A stretch of DNA of 64,000 bases, from assembly GCA_034770075.1 (NCBI GenBank), contig CM068384.1, positions 92,468,720-92,532,719 of the forward strand, given 5' to 3'. The notes below the pieces were generated by a model that worked only from the letters and a program-made list of their open reading frames with translations, was not told the origin of the DNA and did no database searches. The stretch comes from Aralia elata (lineage: Eukaryota > Streptophyta > Magnoliopsida > Apiales > Araliaceae). The position numbers and the translations under genes are program-made. The first letter of the stretch is position 1; each line of letters begins with the position of its first letter. Shown here piece after piece: positions 21,921 through 33,516 of the stretch.

Positions 21921-24170
21921 ATTTGAGATGGATATATGGATAGTTTGGTATATTTTTTGTGGATGTAGTAATTTGAAAATGTAAACGAATGGTATTATTC
22001 GGATGTATTTTGAATGGTTGATACATTTTGGCTTTAAATTTAAATGAGAATTTAGACCTTTTTTAGCTATATATTATGGCATTAGCAGATTGCAGATGCA
22101 CTGGTAATATAAGTGAACCACATTCTAAACAGATGACACATTCTAAACGTTGTATAAATGTGTCATGTCTAAATAGATGACACATTCTAAACGTTGTGTA
22201 CATGTGTCTAAACGTTGTCTAATATATTAAAATACAACGTTTTCAAGCATCTACTACTTTATGGAAAACAAATTTACAACGTTTTTTCCTTAAAAACGTT
22301 GTATAATGTGTCTAACTACAATGTTTAAAAACGTTGTATAAGGGTGTCAAATAGATGACACCCTTAACTACGACGTTTTACTGACAGAAACCACAACGCT
22401 TTTTACGTGTTATCTATTTACTGTTTTGTAGTAGTGATATAACCAAGTTTCATCCTCAATTCTTCAGTGAATAGCTATCAGTTTATATTATCTAAACATA
22501 AGAATCTATCCATTCCCAATTAGCATGGAGATATCCAGCGAAGTGAAGGAATTTTATTGAAAGACTAAATTAGAAAAGAGGTTAAAGCAAGTCTAGCTAG
22601 AATCCATCAACTGAAGAGGTAAATCCACATATTCATATTATGGCCAAATAGTGAAATAGTTATTAAACATGTAAAAAACTTGTAAGGTGATGAATTGTAT
22701 TATATGGAGTAATTCATGCTTATTAAGTTGTTAAATTAATGTTCCCTAAATATTTGATGCTATGTTCAAGAGAAAATATATTGTTTCAATTCTTAGAAAC
22801 TAAAATTGAAAACTGAATTTGAAACATATGAATAGTATTTGATAACAAGCAAGGTTAAGTCACTGGGTTGTTTAGCAAAAACATTATGATTTTAAATCAA
22901 GCATGGATTCCAAGATTTTTATAGAATCAAATGGATTTTAAAATTAAAATCATTGAAATACAACTAAAATGAGCATGAATATGAACTGAAACCATATACT
23001 TGGTTAACGCTTATATGGGTGGCTGTTTATATGTGTTACTTATGACTAATTGAATTATGTGCATAAGTGTTTATAGCTAATGTATGTCTATATGTATGAT
23101 TGATATAGGATTTGAGAAAGAAGTTTAAACTTAGCTAAATTATAAATGTAGCCACAAAAGAAGAAAGTATCTGAAACCTTTGCATTTACTTTATGCAATG
23201 GATCATTGAGTAAAAAAGTATCTGAACTTTACTCTTTTATTGAACAAGTAACCTGTTTTGGTTATGTTATGAAACAAATGTGAAGTTTGTTTATTTATAT
23301 TCGTAGTAGTAGGACTTTTTATTCCAATCAGCTTCAAGAAAGGATAGTAGCATGTTGTTTGATGAATTTTAATATACATGTGCAGATTTAAAGCTGTCTA
23401 AGCCACTAGCTTCGGCTAGACATAAAATCTAATTATTTCAATTATTTTACATTAAGTCTTGAAATATTATTGTTGAGTTGTCCATCTATTTTGTTGTTGG
23501 TTTGGACTCCAGACTGAGTAAGAACATCCCAAACTTGGGAAGATTTTATGTTGCGTCCTGGGGACGGTGATGATGAACACCAATGATGTTCTATTAAATA
23601 ATATTGATCAATACAAGGCATAACGGGCTGATCACCCACCGTGCCCGTAAGACCAGACGGTTCACAGATGAATTTTTTATCGAACCTTTTCAAGAAAAGA
23701 AAATGAATGTTCATGGTCTTGTGACCACTCAGCATGTAAAAGTCAGTATGTTGTTTCAAAAATGCAAACAAGACATATTTCAGTTGCTTTACAGTTTTGT
23801 TTCACTGTTAAAGCAGATGAATTCCTTGCACAAGTTATTATTAATTACTATTACTTGTTGAGCAATTGAATACTCATTCTTACTTTGAATATAAATGTTT
23901 TCAGCTAATCAAGGCCCTGTAGAGGGAACAGGTAAAGATAAGGGCAAAACCAAGCTCAATAAATGAACAGATATTGTTATTTATAATAGATAGACTTATG
24001 TACTATAATTACACTATCATATAATGTATTCAGTAAAGGTCATCGTACCTGGGTTAGAAAGACTCTGATGTAATAATTTTATTAAGTTTAATAATAAGTA
24101 GCTTGAATGAATAGTATCGTGTAGCACCAAGTACGAGTTTTAAGTACCAGAATTTGGGGGCGTCACATGT

Positions 24171-24181
24171 TGGTATTAGAG
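24171..24181 (+). other. Primer-binding site, element B
   Basis: TGGTATTAGAG differs from the canonical TGGTATCAGAG by one C-to-T change. It lies three bases after the left LTR. Confidence 0.85.
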
Positions 24182-24390
24182 ATGTAGGTTAGAAACCTTA
24201 GGTGGGAATACCTTAGGCTATAACCTTAAGTCAGCTAGATAGACAGATAATAAATAACTCAAATAGAGTTTAAAGAAGATGGATTGAGGAAATTCATCAT
24301 AAAATAAAAAGATAATTTAAATACAATTGTTATCTGTTATGTGTATATAACTTGTATTATGTACTAAATGAGTTATGAAACTGTATGTAG

Positions 24391-25020
24391 ATAGCTGGAG
24401 TTCAAGAAGGTCATGTAGACATTGAGGAGAAGATAGCTCCACAATAAATAGTACTCGAGCCAGCACAAGATCAAGTGTCGGTGGTGGTTATAGACAGTGA
24501 CCCTAAGTCAGACCCTGAAGAGGATCCCGAGGAGGGATTATTTGTAGAAGAAATTGAGGAGACCCTAGAAGCCAATGCAAAGAATGATGCTGCACAGGTT
24601 AACCAAGAGATGGAGGATGCCCTGATACAGCTTGGGGCAATGGTTCGTCACTAGATGGATCAGAATGTAGACTTTACTACTAGACTATAGATTTCAGAGA
24701 ACCGTGCTCAATACTACAAAGGAAGGTTGCATGAATTGCCGGCAGGATTTTATGAATTGAATAATATTAGAGATGTAAAGATCCAAGAGCAACAAATGAT
24801 GGAGGAGCAGGTTCGTAACCTCCAGAATGAGCTGAGCAATATAAAGAGAAAGGTGAATACAATGAACCCTGCCTACACGACCTCCATGGGACGTGTACAG
24901 ACAACAGTTTGGGCTTATCCAATCAAGATAGGTCAGTTCAGCCAGTCTTTCTCCCGTGCACGTGTGATTGCCATCACAGAAGAGGAACGTGTTAGGACCA
25001 CTACTATTGGTCAGACCTAG
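24391..25020 (+). pseudogene. Vestigial reading frame between primer-binding site and gag (element B)
   Basis: A continuous 210-codon frame broken only by three stops (24445 TAA, 24652 TAG, 24688 TAG), all explicable by CAA or CAG mutating to a stop. The first third is strongly acidic (DSDPKSDPEEDPEEG), the middle is a likely coiled coil (IQEQQMMEEQVRNLQNELSN), and the tail is basic and Ser/Thr-rich. No clear start ATG: the ATG at 24385 is followed by TAG. gag begins about 390 bp further on in its own frame. Element A has only a 183-bp leader and no equivalent. I do not recognise a family. A captured host fragment or a lineage-specific accessory frame are both possible. Confidence 0.5.
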
Positions 25021-25413
25021 AGGGGAAGTTTGTTTTGAGAACAATGAGACAATGTTGTAACTATGTGTAAATAGGTGTACATATGTAAATATTTGGTAGT
25101 ATAGTATGATTGAAAATCCCAACTTTTGCTAGTAATATGGGATAACTTTTGAAATCCTAACTAGTATGTTAGTTAAGGATTAGAGATATATAGAGTTTCT
25201 TTTTTGGGACAGAAACAGATGTATATAGCAAATGAATGTTATAAGAAAGAGAATATCAAGTGAAACGATGTACTAACTTTTGATGAACTGAAAAACATGT
25301 TTAATATGAATATGATTAAATATGTTTTGTTTTCAGTATTGTTATTAAGCGTTGAATAAGAATGTTTTAAAACAAGAAATTGTTTAACAATAATATATTT
25401 TATTAAACAGAAA

Positions 25414-26962
25414 ATACTGCCGAGAGGAAGAGGTCGAGGAAGACCACCTTTCAATAGAAATAGAAATGAAGAATTCGATAATAGAAATGAGGGTCAAGAA
25501 AACCCGATGCAGCAATTTATAGACTTGTTGATGGGAGCTTTTCAAAATAGGAATCCCCTCAACTTAGTGTAAATGTAGAACCACCAGCGGTTCATGTTGC
25601 TAGTTTTAAAGACTTTAAGAATGTAGGACCCCAGAGTTTCGAGGAACCACCGAGCCTATAGAGGCTCAGTCTTGGATTAAAGAGACAGAGAAAGCTTTTG
25701 AGATAGTGAGGGTGAGTGATGAGCAGAAAACTTCATTCTCTGCCTATATGCTTAAGGGGGAGGCACATTTTTGGTGGGAAGCAAACAAGACTAGAGTTGG
25801 AGAGGGAATAATTGGTTGGGAAAGATTCAAGGAGATCTTCTTCGAGAATTATTTTCCTCCAAGTATGCAAAGTAGAATAGAAGTGAGACTTTTGGAACTG
25901 AAGTAAGATGATATGACTGTGCCGCAGTACGTGGCCAGGTTTAATGAGTTGGCAAGATTTGCTCCACATCAGGTGGATACTGAAGAAACAAAAGCCAGAA
26001 GATTTGAGCAAGGTTTAAAACCTTGGCTCTATAACAAATTATTAGTACTACAGATTGGATCGTTTGGCACGATTTTTGAAAAAACAATAATAGTAGAGGG
26101 AGGAAGTGAGGCACCGAGTGTCCACAATAAAGAAAGAAAGAATAAGGGAAAGATTGAAGGGTTAGTTAAGCCTGAGATAGCCAGTGGAAGCGGAGGTAAT
26201 AAGAAAAGAAAATGGAGTAATTTTTGGAATACTGGAAGCAATTCGGGAAACTAACAGAAGGGGAAATTTGAAGCCTACAAGAATTATGGGAAGAATCATT
26301 ATGGTGTATGTTTGAAAGGGAACATAGTATGCTACAAGTGTGGGCAGGAGGGCCATATCTCTTCTAACTGCCCCAACCAAAAGAAAAATCTTGGTTGTTT
26401 TGTTTGTGGGTCAGTGGATCACTTGGCTAGAAACTATCCAAGGAAAGGAACAGATGAGGGAAACGACAACAGTGGAAATAACAGCAGGAAAGCAATTGCA
26501 GCGGGTTCAGCTCTACCGAATAGACCAACCGCCAGAACCTTTAATATGATGGTGCAGGATGCAGTGGCATCAAAGGACGTAGTTTCAGGTATCGTTCCAA
26601 TCAACAATATAAATGTTTATGTGTTGTTTGATTCTGGAGCAACATGTTCTTTTGTTTCATATGAATTTGCTAAGCGGATTAATATGCCTTTAGTAAATTT
26701 AGAAACGCCCATGAACATAGAAGTTGCCAACAAAGAAGTAATTCCTGTAGAACACATCTATAGGGATTGTTGCGTTAAGATAAGAGATTGTGAGTTGAAT
26801 ATAGACCTAATTCCAATACAGTTGGGAAAGTTGGATATAATTTTAGGAATGGATTGGTTATTTAATCACGGAGTGGTGATAGATTGCCAAAAGAAGTTGG
26901 TAAGCCTTAAACCTACAAATCAGTCGAAGGTAGTATTTCACGGTAACAAATTGCCAAGGTAG
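25414..26962 (+). pseudogene. Element B gag and protease
   Basis: The Arg/Gly-rich N-terminus (LPRGRGRGRPPFNRN) lacks an ATG. The gag domain runs from FKDFKNVGP (about 25602) to about 26050, with frameshifts near 25570 and 25660 and stops at 25903 and 26252. Zinc knuckles lie at about 26330-26440: CYKCGQEGHISSNC is intact, but CFVCGSVDHLARNY has lost its last Cys. The protease has YVLFDSGATCSFVSYEFA (about 26617-26670) and the C-terminal GMDWL motif (about 26849). A stop TAG at 26960 separates it from reverse transcriptase. Confidence 0.88.
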
Positions 26963-26971
26963 TCTCGTTGT

Positions 26972-28646
26972 TTGACGATGATGCAAGCGAATAAGTTGTT
27001 ACAGAAGGGTTGTGTGGGATATCTAGCATACATGGTGAATACCCAACAAGTGGGAGCAGATATAAATCAAATTGCACTAGTGAATGAATTCACAGATGTT
27101 TTTCCGGATGATCTACCAGGTCTGCCGTCGGACAGAAAAACTGAGTTTGTTATTGATAGAGTGCCTGGTATGGCACCAGTATCAAAGGCACCATACAGAA
27201 TGGCTCTAGTGGAAATGAAAGAATTGATGATTCAATTGCAAGAACTGCTAGACAAGAAGTATATTCGACCAAGTACATCTCCATGGGGGAGCGCCAGTGT
27301 TATTTGTAAAAAAGAAAGATGGATCATTGAGACTTTGTATCGACTATAGAGAGTTGAACAAAGTATCGATCAAGAATAAGTATCCATTGCCCAGGATCGA
27401 TGATCTCTTTGATCAGTTGACAGGGGCAAGGTACTTCTCCAAGATAGACTTAAGGGCTGGATATCACCAGCTAAAAGTAAGAGATGAAGATGGTCCAAAG
27501 ACATCATTCAGAACTAGGTATGGTCATTACGAGTTTCTGGTAATGTCTTTTGGATTGGCAAATGCGCCAGCCGCATTCATGGACATGATGAACCGGGTGT
27601 TCAAGCAGCATTTAGATAAGTTTGTGGTAGTATTCATAGATGATATTCTGGTCTGCTCCAAGACATAAGATGATCGTGCAGAGCATTTGAGAATAGTATT
27701 GGAAACGCTAAGAAGAGCGAAGTTATATGCAAAATTTATAAAGTGTGAATTTTGGTTAGAAAGAGTTCAATTTTTGGGACACGTGATTAACAAAGATGGT
27801 ATATCTGTGGATCCAACAAAAGTAAAAGCAGTAATGAATTGGGAATGGCCAAAAATGCCAACTGAAGTGCGTAGTTTCCTAGGATTAGCAGGTTACTATC
27901 GAAGATTTATTCAAGACTTTTCAAAGATAGCTAGCTCGTTAACCAATTTAACAAGAAAGACTGTGAAATTTGTATGGTCGGAGAAATGTGAACAGAGTTT
28001 CCAAGAACTCAAGAAAAGATTAAGTGAAGCGCCAGTATTATCTTTACCAGATGAAATAGGAAATTTTGTGGTATATAGTGACATATCGCATAAAAGACTA
28101 GGGTGTGTGCTTATGTAGCACGAGAAAGTTATTGCTTACGCGTCGCGAGAGTTAAAAGATTATGAGAAGGGATATCCTACTCATGATCTGGAATTGGCAG
28201 CAGTAGTGTTTGCCTTGAAAATTTGGAGGCATTATCTGTACGAAGAGAAAAGTGAGATATATACAAATCATAAAAGTCTGAAATATATCTTTACACAAAA
28301 AGAATTGAATATGAGACAGAGAAGATGGTTAGAATTAATCAAGGATTATGATTGTGAAATTCTTTATCATCCAGGGAAGGCCAATGTTGTGGCAGATGCC
28401 TTAAAGTCGAAAAGGTAGAGCGAAGTTAATGATGTTGACCACTCAAGATAAGTTGGTAACAACAATGGAAAGAATGGAGCTAGAAGTAAAGTTTCCACAG
28501 GATTCAGAAGGAAAATTGTACGCAATGGAAAATTGTCCAATGTTGTTGGATAAAATCAAAGAAACACAACTCAAGGATGAGGAATGTGAGAAGCTAAGAG
28601 AAAGGATTTCCGAAGGAAAAGAAAATAAGTTTAAAATTGATACCGA
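26972..28646 (+). pseudogene. Element B reverse transcriptase, RNase H and integrase N-terminus
   Basis: The RT begins with FTDVFPDDLPGLPSDRKTEF. A single extra G near 27285 shifts the frame at PWG, and the reading resumes at FVKKKDGSLRLCIDYRELNK. The active site is FIDD at about 27638. Stops at 27666 (TAA) and 28116 (TAG) fit Gln codons. In RNase H the third catalytic Asp of TDHKSL is Asn (IYTNHKSL, about 28260). After a frameshift near 28420 the start of integrase is open until the CACTA insertion at 28647. The copy cannot be active. Confidence 0.9.
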
Positions 28647-28959
28647 CACCACAAGAAAAAGGCTCAACAACGACCAACAATATCTGCGACCGCCATTATC
28701 GGTCGCTAATACTTGTACCAGCGACCGGTATTAGCGTCCGCATATTAATTTAGTCATTGTTTGCTTTTAGCGACCACGTGCTGTCGCTGAAAGAATTTTC
28801 CCCCAAAAAGTTTGGCACAAAAGTGGGGTCAGAAGCTTTATTGCGACCGGATCGAAACAGCGACCACAAAGCGATCACTAATACTTCCAAGTAGGTAAAA
28901 TTAGCGGTCGCAGAAGGCGGTCGCTGATCTATTTAATTTATCAGGAACCAGACAGTCAG

Positions 28960-29119
28960 ACATAAATGAAAAGAAGAAGAAAGAAAAGAGAAGAGGGAAG
29001 AGAGGAACGCCGCCCACGCCGTCGCCGCCCACGCAGCCGTCGCCCGGTTTCTCTCTATAGACTTCAAAATTTGATACCCCAATTCCAAGTTTCACTTCTC
29101 AGTCCCTATTAATCTACGA
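28960..29119 (+). other. Leader-like exon with splice donor
   Basis: A purine-rich then GC-rich stretch (GCCGCCCACGCCGTCGCC) is followed by ATCTACGAG|GTAAAG at about 29119. It looks like the 5' untranslated exon of the CACTA gene at 31196 onwards, with a 2-kb intron between. Inference from splice consensus only. Confidence 0.35.
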
Positions 29120-30220
29120 GGTAAAGTTCAATTTATAATTAAGCCAAATTTTATATCAATTTTATAGTGTATATATCTTTTTGTTTGTGTGTACATTATA
29201 CTCCTAATTATTATTTGCAGTTTATCTTTTGCTAAATTAGTTATGGAGTTTTAATTGGGTATCGGGTAGGACAGCATTTGAGTTTATAATACCTGTATAT
29301 GTTCTTATTTTAGCTTTTTTGGTGAATTATTGGATACTGGCTAGATTGTGGACGAATTTCAATTTCCAGTTTGAGTTGTTGTGGATGAATGTCATTATAC
29401 TTCTGACTATTTTTTGATGTTATCATTGCAAATCTGGACTTTTGATGTTGGTTTGGTTCTTTGGTCTTAGCTAAACATGTCTCTCTTTGTCTGAGGGAGA
29501 GTAGCTTATGTGACTGCAAATTTGCATGTTAATGCTAGATTATGGTGATTAGATGCAGTGGGTTCGTTATTTGTAGAACTTGTACATTGATGGTAACTGC
29601 TAGTTAGTTTTTGCGAATTGCAATGGTTTGGGCACCAGCAGATTCTGGCCATATGCTTCCTTGTACACAATCTACTTTAGTTAGTTGACTCACTTTTCAT
29701 ACATTATACTTCCTGCATTATACATTTTTAAACTTGTAAATCCTAAACTTAAAATCTTCCAGTCAGAAAACATGGTCTCTTATTATAATAGATTTGACAT
29801 TATTTTATCTGAACTGTTTTTCCCCATCATCTACAAGCTTGACTACATTACTAGTTATGTTGATTGGGGGTCATATGTAGTATATCATTTTTCTGCCACT
29901 TTAATTTGCATGAAGGGCTTAACTCAGTTTCCTTTAACTCAATTAAGTATAATCCTTTTTCTATGGGATCCTCTACTATACCTCCGAGCAGAGTAATAAC
30001 TACATCAACTTACTTTGATGTAGGCCAGCTTGTCTTTGTTGAAAGCTGGAAACCAATGACTTTACCTTTTCTTTTTTATTCAATTATATAGACAGTCACA
30101 CAGAGAGAAGAGAGCTTTGGCTTTGGCAATCCTATATATTAATTAACAAACAATAAAAAATGAAAGAAATCGGGAAAATTATTTCATCAAAAATTCAGTA
30201 AACAAAATACTAACTAACAG

Positions 30221-30222
<2 letters not shown>

Positions 30223-30264
<42 letters not shown>
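30223..30264. repeat. (AT)n microsatellite
   Basis: 21 uninterrupted AT units within the second CACTA. Confidence 0.95.
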
Positions 30265-30267
<3 letters not shown>

Positions 30268-30352
30268 GGAAGATCATGTAAAAATATAAAAAACACAAGT
30301 ATTAAAAATTGTTGGAGTGCACTCTGAACTTTGATTAGTAGTAGACTAGTAG

Positions 30353-30745
30353 TTTTTCAATACTAAATAAAATAATAAAAAATTAAACAAAATTAAATAA
30401 ATAATAATGCACTAAGTAGTATTTACTTAGTTTTTCAATACTAAATAAAATAATACAAAATTAAATAAAATGAAATGAAATAAAACAAATAAAATAAAAT
30501 AATACAAAATAAAATAAAATAAATAATATAATGCACTAAGTAGTATTTACTTAGTTTTTCAATACTAAATAAAATAATATAAAATAATAAAAATAAAATG
30601 AAATGAAATGAAATAAAACAAATAAAATAAAATAAATAATACAAAATTAAATTAAATTAAATTAAAAATAATGTAATGAACTAAGTAGTATTTCCTTTGT
30701 TTCTCAATACTAAATAAAATAATATAAAATAATAAAAATAAGACA
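30353..30745. repeat. AT-rich tandem array, four units of about 80-145 bp
   Basis: Each unit starts TTTTTCAATACTAAATAAAA (30353, 30431, 30555; a variant near 30700), and the first three end with CTAAGTAGTATTTACTTAG or a variant of it. Unit length varies by expansion of (AAATA)-type runs. It lies in the presumed long intron of the CACTA gene. Confidence 0.8.
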
Positions 30746-31195
30746 TGGTTATATATAAAGTTAGACTGTGAATGGCATGGTTCATTGTAACAGTCCAATA
30801 GATAGAGAGCTCAGTCCAATATATAGAGCTAGCTCTTCCACCCCCCAAAACTGTTAGTGCATTGTAATAGAACTAAGGAAGTAACAGTCCAATATAGATA
30901 GAGAGGAAGAGAGGGCCACGATTGGGAACTGTAAGGGAGTGGAGCATCAATGGGCTACCATTCTGATAACCATTCGAGATTAGATTTTGGTTGCCTATCC
31001 TTTATATTAAGATGTTCATTCTTTTCATTATGGTTTGAACACCCTCAAACAACAACAGGTTACAAGTATGTTAAAATGTTAATCATATACTTATAAGTAT
31101 GCTCAAGTCAACAACAACTTACAAGTATGTTGTCATTTTATTTGTATATATAAATCATATAACTCATAATAACATCCTAAAATTTTGGCTTCTAG

Positions 31196-32672
31196 ATGTC
31201 TTCTGAACCAGCGCAACGAAAGCGCGGCTTGGGTCGGGGCCCTAATCATGTGCCGAAGGCCCCGGCTAATCCGGATGACCGGATTCTCATACACATTCGT
31301 CCTCCTCCGGACAGCATGTACGTTCAACATGGTTTATATATAAGCATTTTATATATCTACTTTCCATAGATATATACTAATGTCAATTGCTTTTAATTTT
31401 CTACTAAACTTACTTATCTTTATTCCAAATTGTTATATATTGTAGTGATTTTCAAGATAGTAAGATTGTGAAGTGCATTTCATAATTATGCTTACAGAAC
31501 TGGCATACGCCGGTGATTACGTGGGTGAGCACACCTATCGCCCACAAAGATGCATTTGGGCTGAATTCCAAGTATATATGTTTTAATTCTGGCATATAAT
31601 ATAGTTCAAATGAAATAATATTGTTTAGTAGATTAATTATGGTAATATCATCGTTTTAATATTATTATTATTATTTTATTTGCATAAAAGGTATAGATGG
31701 GATGACGCGATCGCATCAGTTATTCAGACACTGTTCTAGCAGAAATGTGTCGTACGTACCAAAAATAACCTGAACAAGGAAAGACAAAAAGTCATACATA
31801 ATGCCTCCATAGACCATCCTGGACAGAGTGAGCAGTATATGCAAGAGCATAGCCCCTGGTGGTGCGCGCAGCCCATATGGACGGAGATTTGTGACCAGTG
31901 GAGAGCTAAGAGCTGGGTTAAGAGACGCAAGACTGCCGCCTCAAACAGATCCTCAGGTGCACCTGAAGGCGAAAAGGCAAAAGGCACGTATAGGGGCGGC
32001 AGTATATCACAGGTGTAGCATATTGCTGCCAAGGTACGTATAGCAAACTTGTTGGCTTAATGAATAGTGTTTTTATGTTTATAGTCAAGGTTTGTAAAAT
32101 ATCATATGTTTAAATTTTAATATGAGTTTATGTTTTGTTGGAGGCTCAGTCCCAGGGTTAGCCTATCAATTGGCTGGATATGTACGTGGCCACCCGCGAT
32201 GGTCTACCTGAGGCTATCCAAATAGCGGTAATAAGTTTTTATAACATTGATATGTTGTTTATATAAGTGTTACGACCTTTTTTTAGCATTTTATATTTAT
32301 TTTTAACCATTTAATTGTTAACATGTTGACAAGACACTTATAAGAGCTTATTGAATGAGCGTTATCCTGAAGGCACTCCGCGTCCCCCGATTGATCAAGA
32401 ATTGTGGGAGAGGGCATCAGCCGTTAAGAAGAACTACTTCAAAGGTTAAGGAAAAAAACGATGCCCAACCATCAGTGGCACAGGCAGCTCTGCTACCCAG
32501 TCTACACAGTCATCGGGTCATCCAGCCTACCATACTCCTGCTGACTACGTGAGAGTGATCTATCGAGATTGTGATCTTCTTCATATCCTGGGCGGGCATC
32601 TACAGTCAATGAGTCCTGATGAGTTAGCAGATGTAGTGGCGGCAGCAGCACAACATCAGGATGGCGACGAGG
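31196..32672 (+). pseudogene. Degraded TNPA-like (plant En/Spm-associated) gene
   Basis: Pieces of a plant CACTA-encoded DNA-binding protein. 31196-31317 encodes MSSEPAQRKRGLGRGPNHVP onward, rich in Arg and Pro, with donor GTACGT. About 31500-31570 may be another exon (NWHTPVITWV). At about 31690-32030 come VIHNASIDHP, WTEICDQWRAKSW and KGTYRGGSIS, similar to the Transposase_24-type (Ptta/En/Spm) domain. At about 32340-32670 come LLNERYPEGTPRPPIDQELW and a C-terminal helix-rich part (DELADVVAAAAQHQDGDE). Stops and frame changes interrupt it. The DNA cleavage transposase is not present, so the element would depend on help in trans. The family is recognised by pattern only. Confidence 0.55.
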
Positions 32673-33516
32673 TAATCTTAGTACTTATATATTACAATCA
32701 AATTAGTCACTTATACATATACCGTCTTACTTATGTTTAAATAATTATATATTGTTTAGTTTATCCTCACTTTGTTTTGCATAAGTCATACCAATATCAT
32801 CATATATAACGTGTTTTATTCTTTTGTTAATTACATGATCTTACTAATTTGGACGATAACGCATGAAGAGCAAGGCTTGTTTTGAGATATAGTATTTATG
32901 TATTTTTATATTCATTCGCTTTGGACAACTGTATGTTACTTTAAGGTTTCAATTTGTAGATATTTCTTTAGTTCATATATTGGTTTATTAATGTTATGCT
33001 TACTTTATATTGTGTTAGTTTTTATGTTTGTATATGGATGGATATTTATATATACTGTACAGTTGTGCACGTACGTGTTGTGATATAAATTATGGATGGA
33101 TGTTTATACATATTGTTGTGTGTTGGGATATAAAGCAGGTACAAAACAGGTACAGCTTTCTAGGAAATCAACAAAATAGTCATTTTTTTAAAAATCAGAA
33201 TCAACAACCGCGTGCGGTCGCTAATACTTCTAGCGGTCGCTGATAGTCTGAATATATTAGCGACCGCATACGGTCGCTATTATTGGTCGCGGACACGTGG
33301 GTCACGTCACCTCTCACAACTGACTCAAATTAGTGACGAGGTCGGTCGCTATACACGGTCGCTGATATTGCGGTCGCTAATAGCGGTCGCTGGTGTCCAA
33401 CTAGCGACCAGATTATGTGCGACTAATAACAGCAACCGCGGTCGGTCGTTGATGTGTATCAGTGACAGATAGTGGTCGCTGATAGGCGATCGCTGATAGG
33501 CTCTTTGCTTGTAGTG

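Larger units (their letters stand above)
18200..22436 (+). mobile_element. CACTA transposon carrying captured exons of several host genes
   Basis: 4,237 bp. Terminal inverted repeats begin CACTACTACAAAACAGT at both ends and match over 28 bp with one mismatch. The 3-bp duplication is ATA (18197-18199, 22437-22439). Subterminal zones (18235-18390 and 22135-22400) hold at least seven AACGTT-core motifs on each side, as expected for binding sites of a CACTA TNPA-type protein. No transposase sequence was recognised. The interior instead carries exon pieces resembling at least four unrelated plant genes, all in plus orientation with introns retained, so capture was at the DNA level. The sister LTR gives the exact empty site (around 35752-35770). 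Confidence 0.93.
17325..24167 (+). repeat. Element B left (5') LTR, split by a CACTA
   Basis: LTR parts 17325-18199 and 22437-24167 total about 2.6 kb and match the right LTR 34890-37511. The insertion interrupts the TATA-like motif that is intact in the right LTR. Confidence 0.93.
28647..33516 (+). mobile_element. Second CACTA transposon, inside the integrase of element B
   Basis: 4,870 bp. Ends are CACCACAAGAAAAAGGCTC and the complement of CACTACAAGCAAAGAGCCT. The target duplication is CGA at 28644-28646 and TGA at 33517-33519, one C-to-T apart; joining the flanks restores the integrase reading (KIDTDGVIRFEG). Subterminal zones (28670-28930, 33205-33510) are packed with GCGACCG / CGGTCGCTAATA motifs in both orientations, unlike the AACGTT motif of the first CACTA, so the two belong to different families. 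The interior has a leader-like exon (28960-29120), an AT tandem array and a degraded TNPA-like gene. No TNPD transposase was found. Confidence 0.88.

Noticed and set aside
28690..33500. Regularly repeated GCGACCG motifs as a CRISPR-like array
   Set aside because: They occur in both orientations with irregular spacing only near the transposon ends, as expected for CACTA subterminal repeats.
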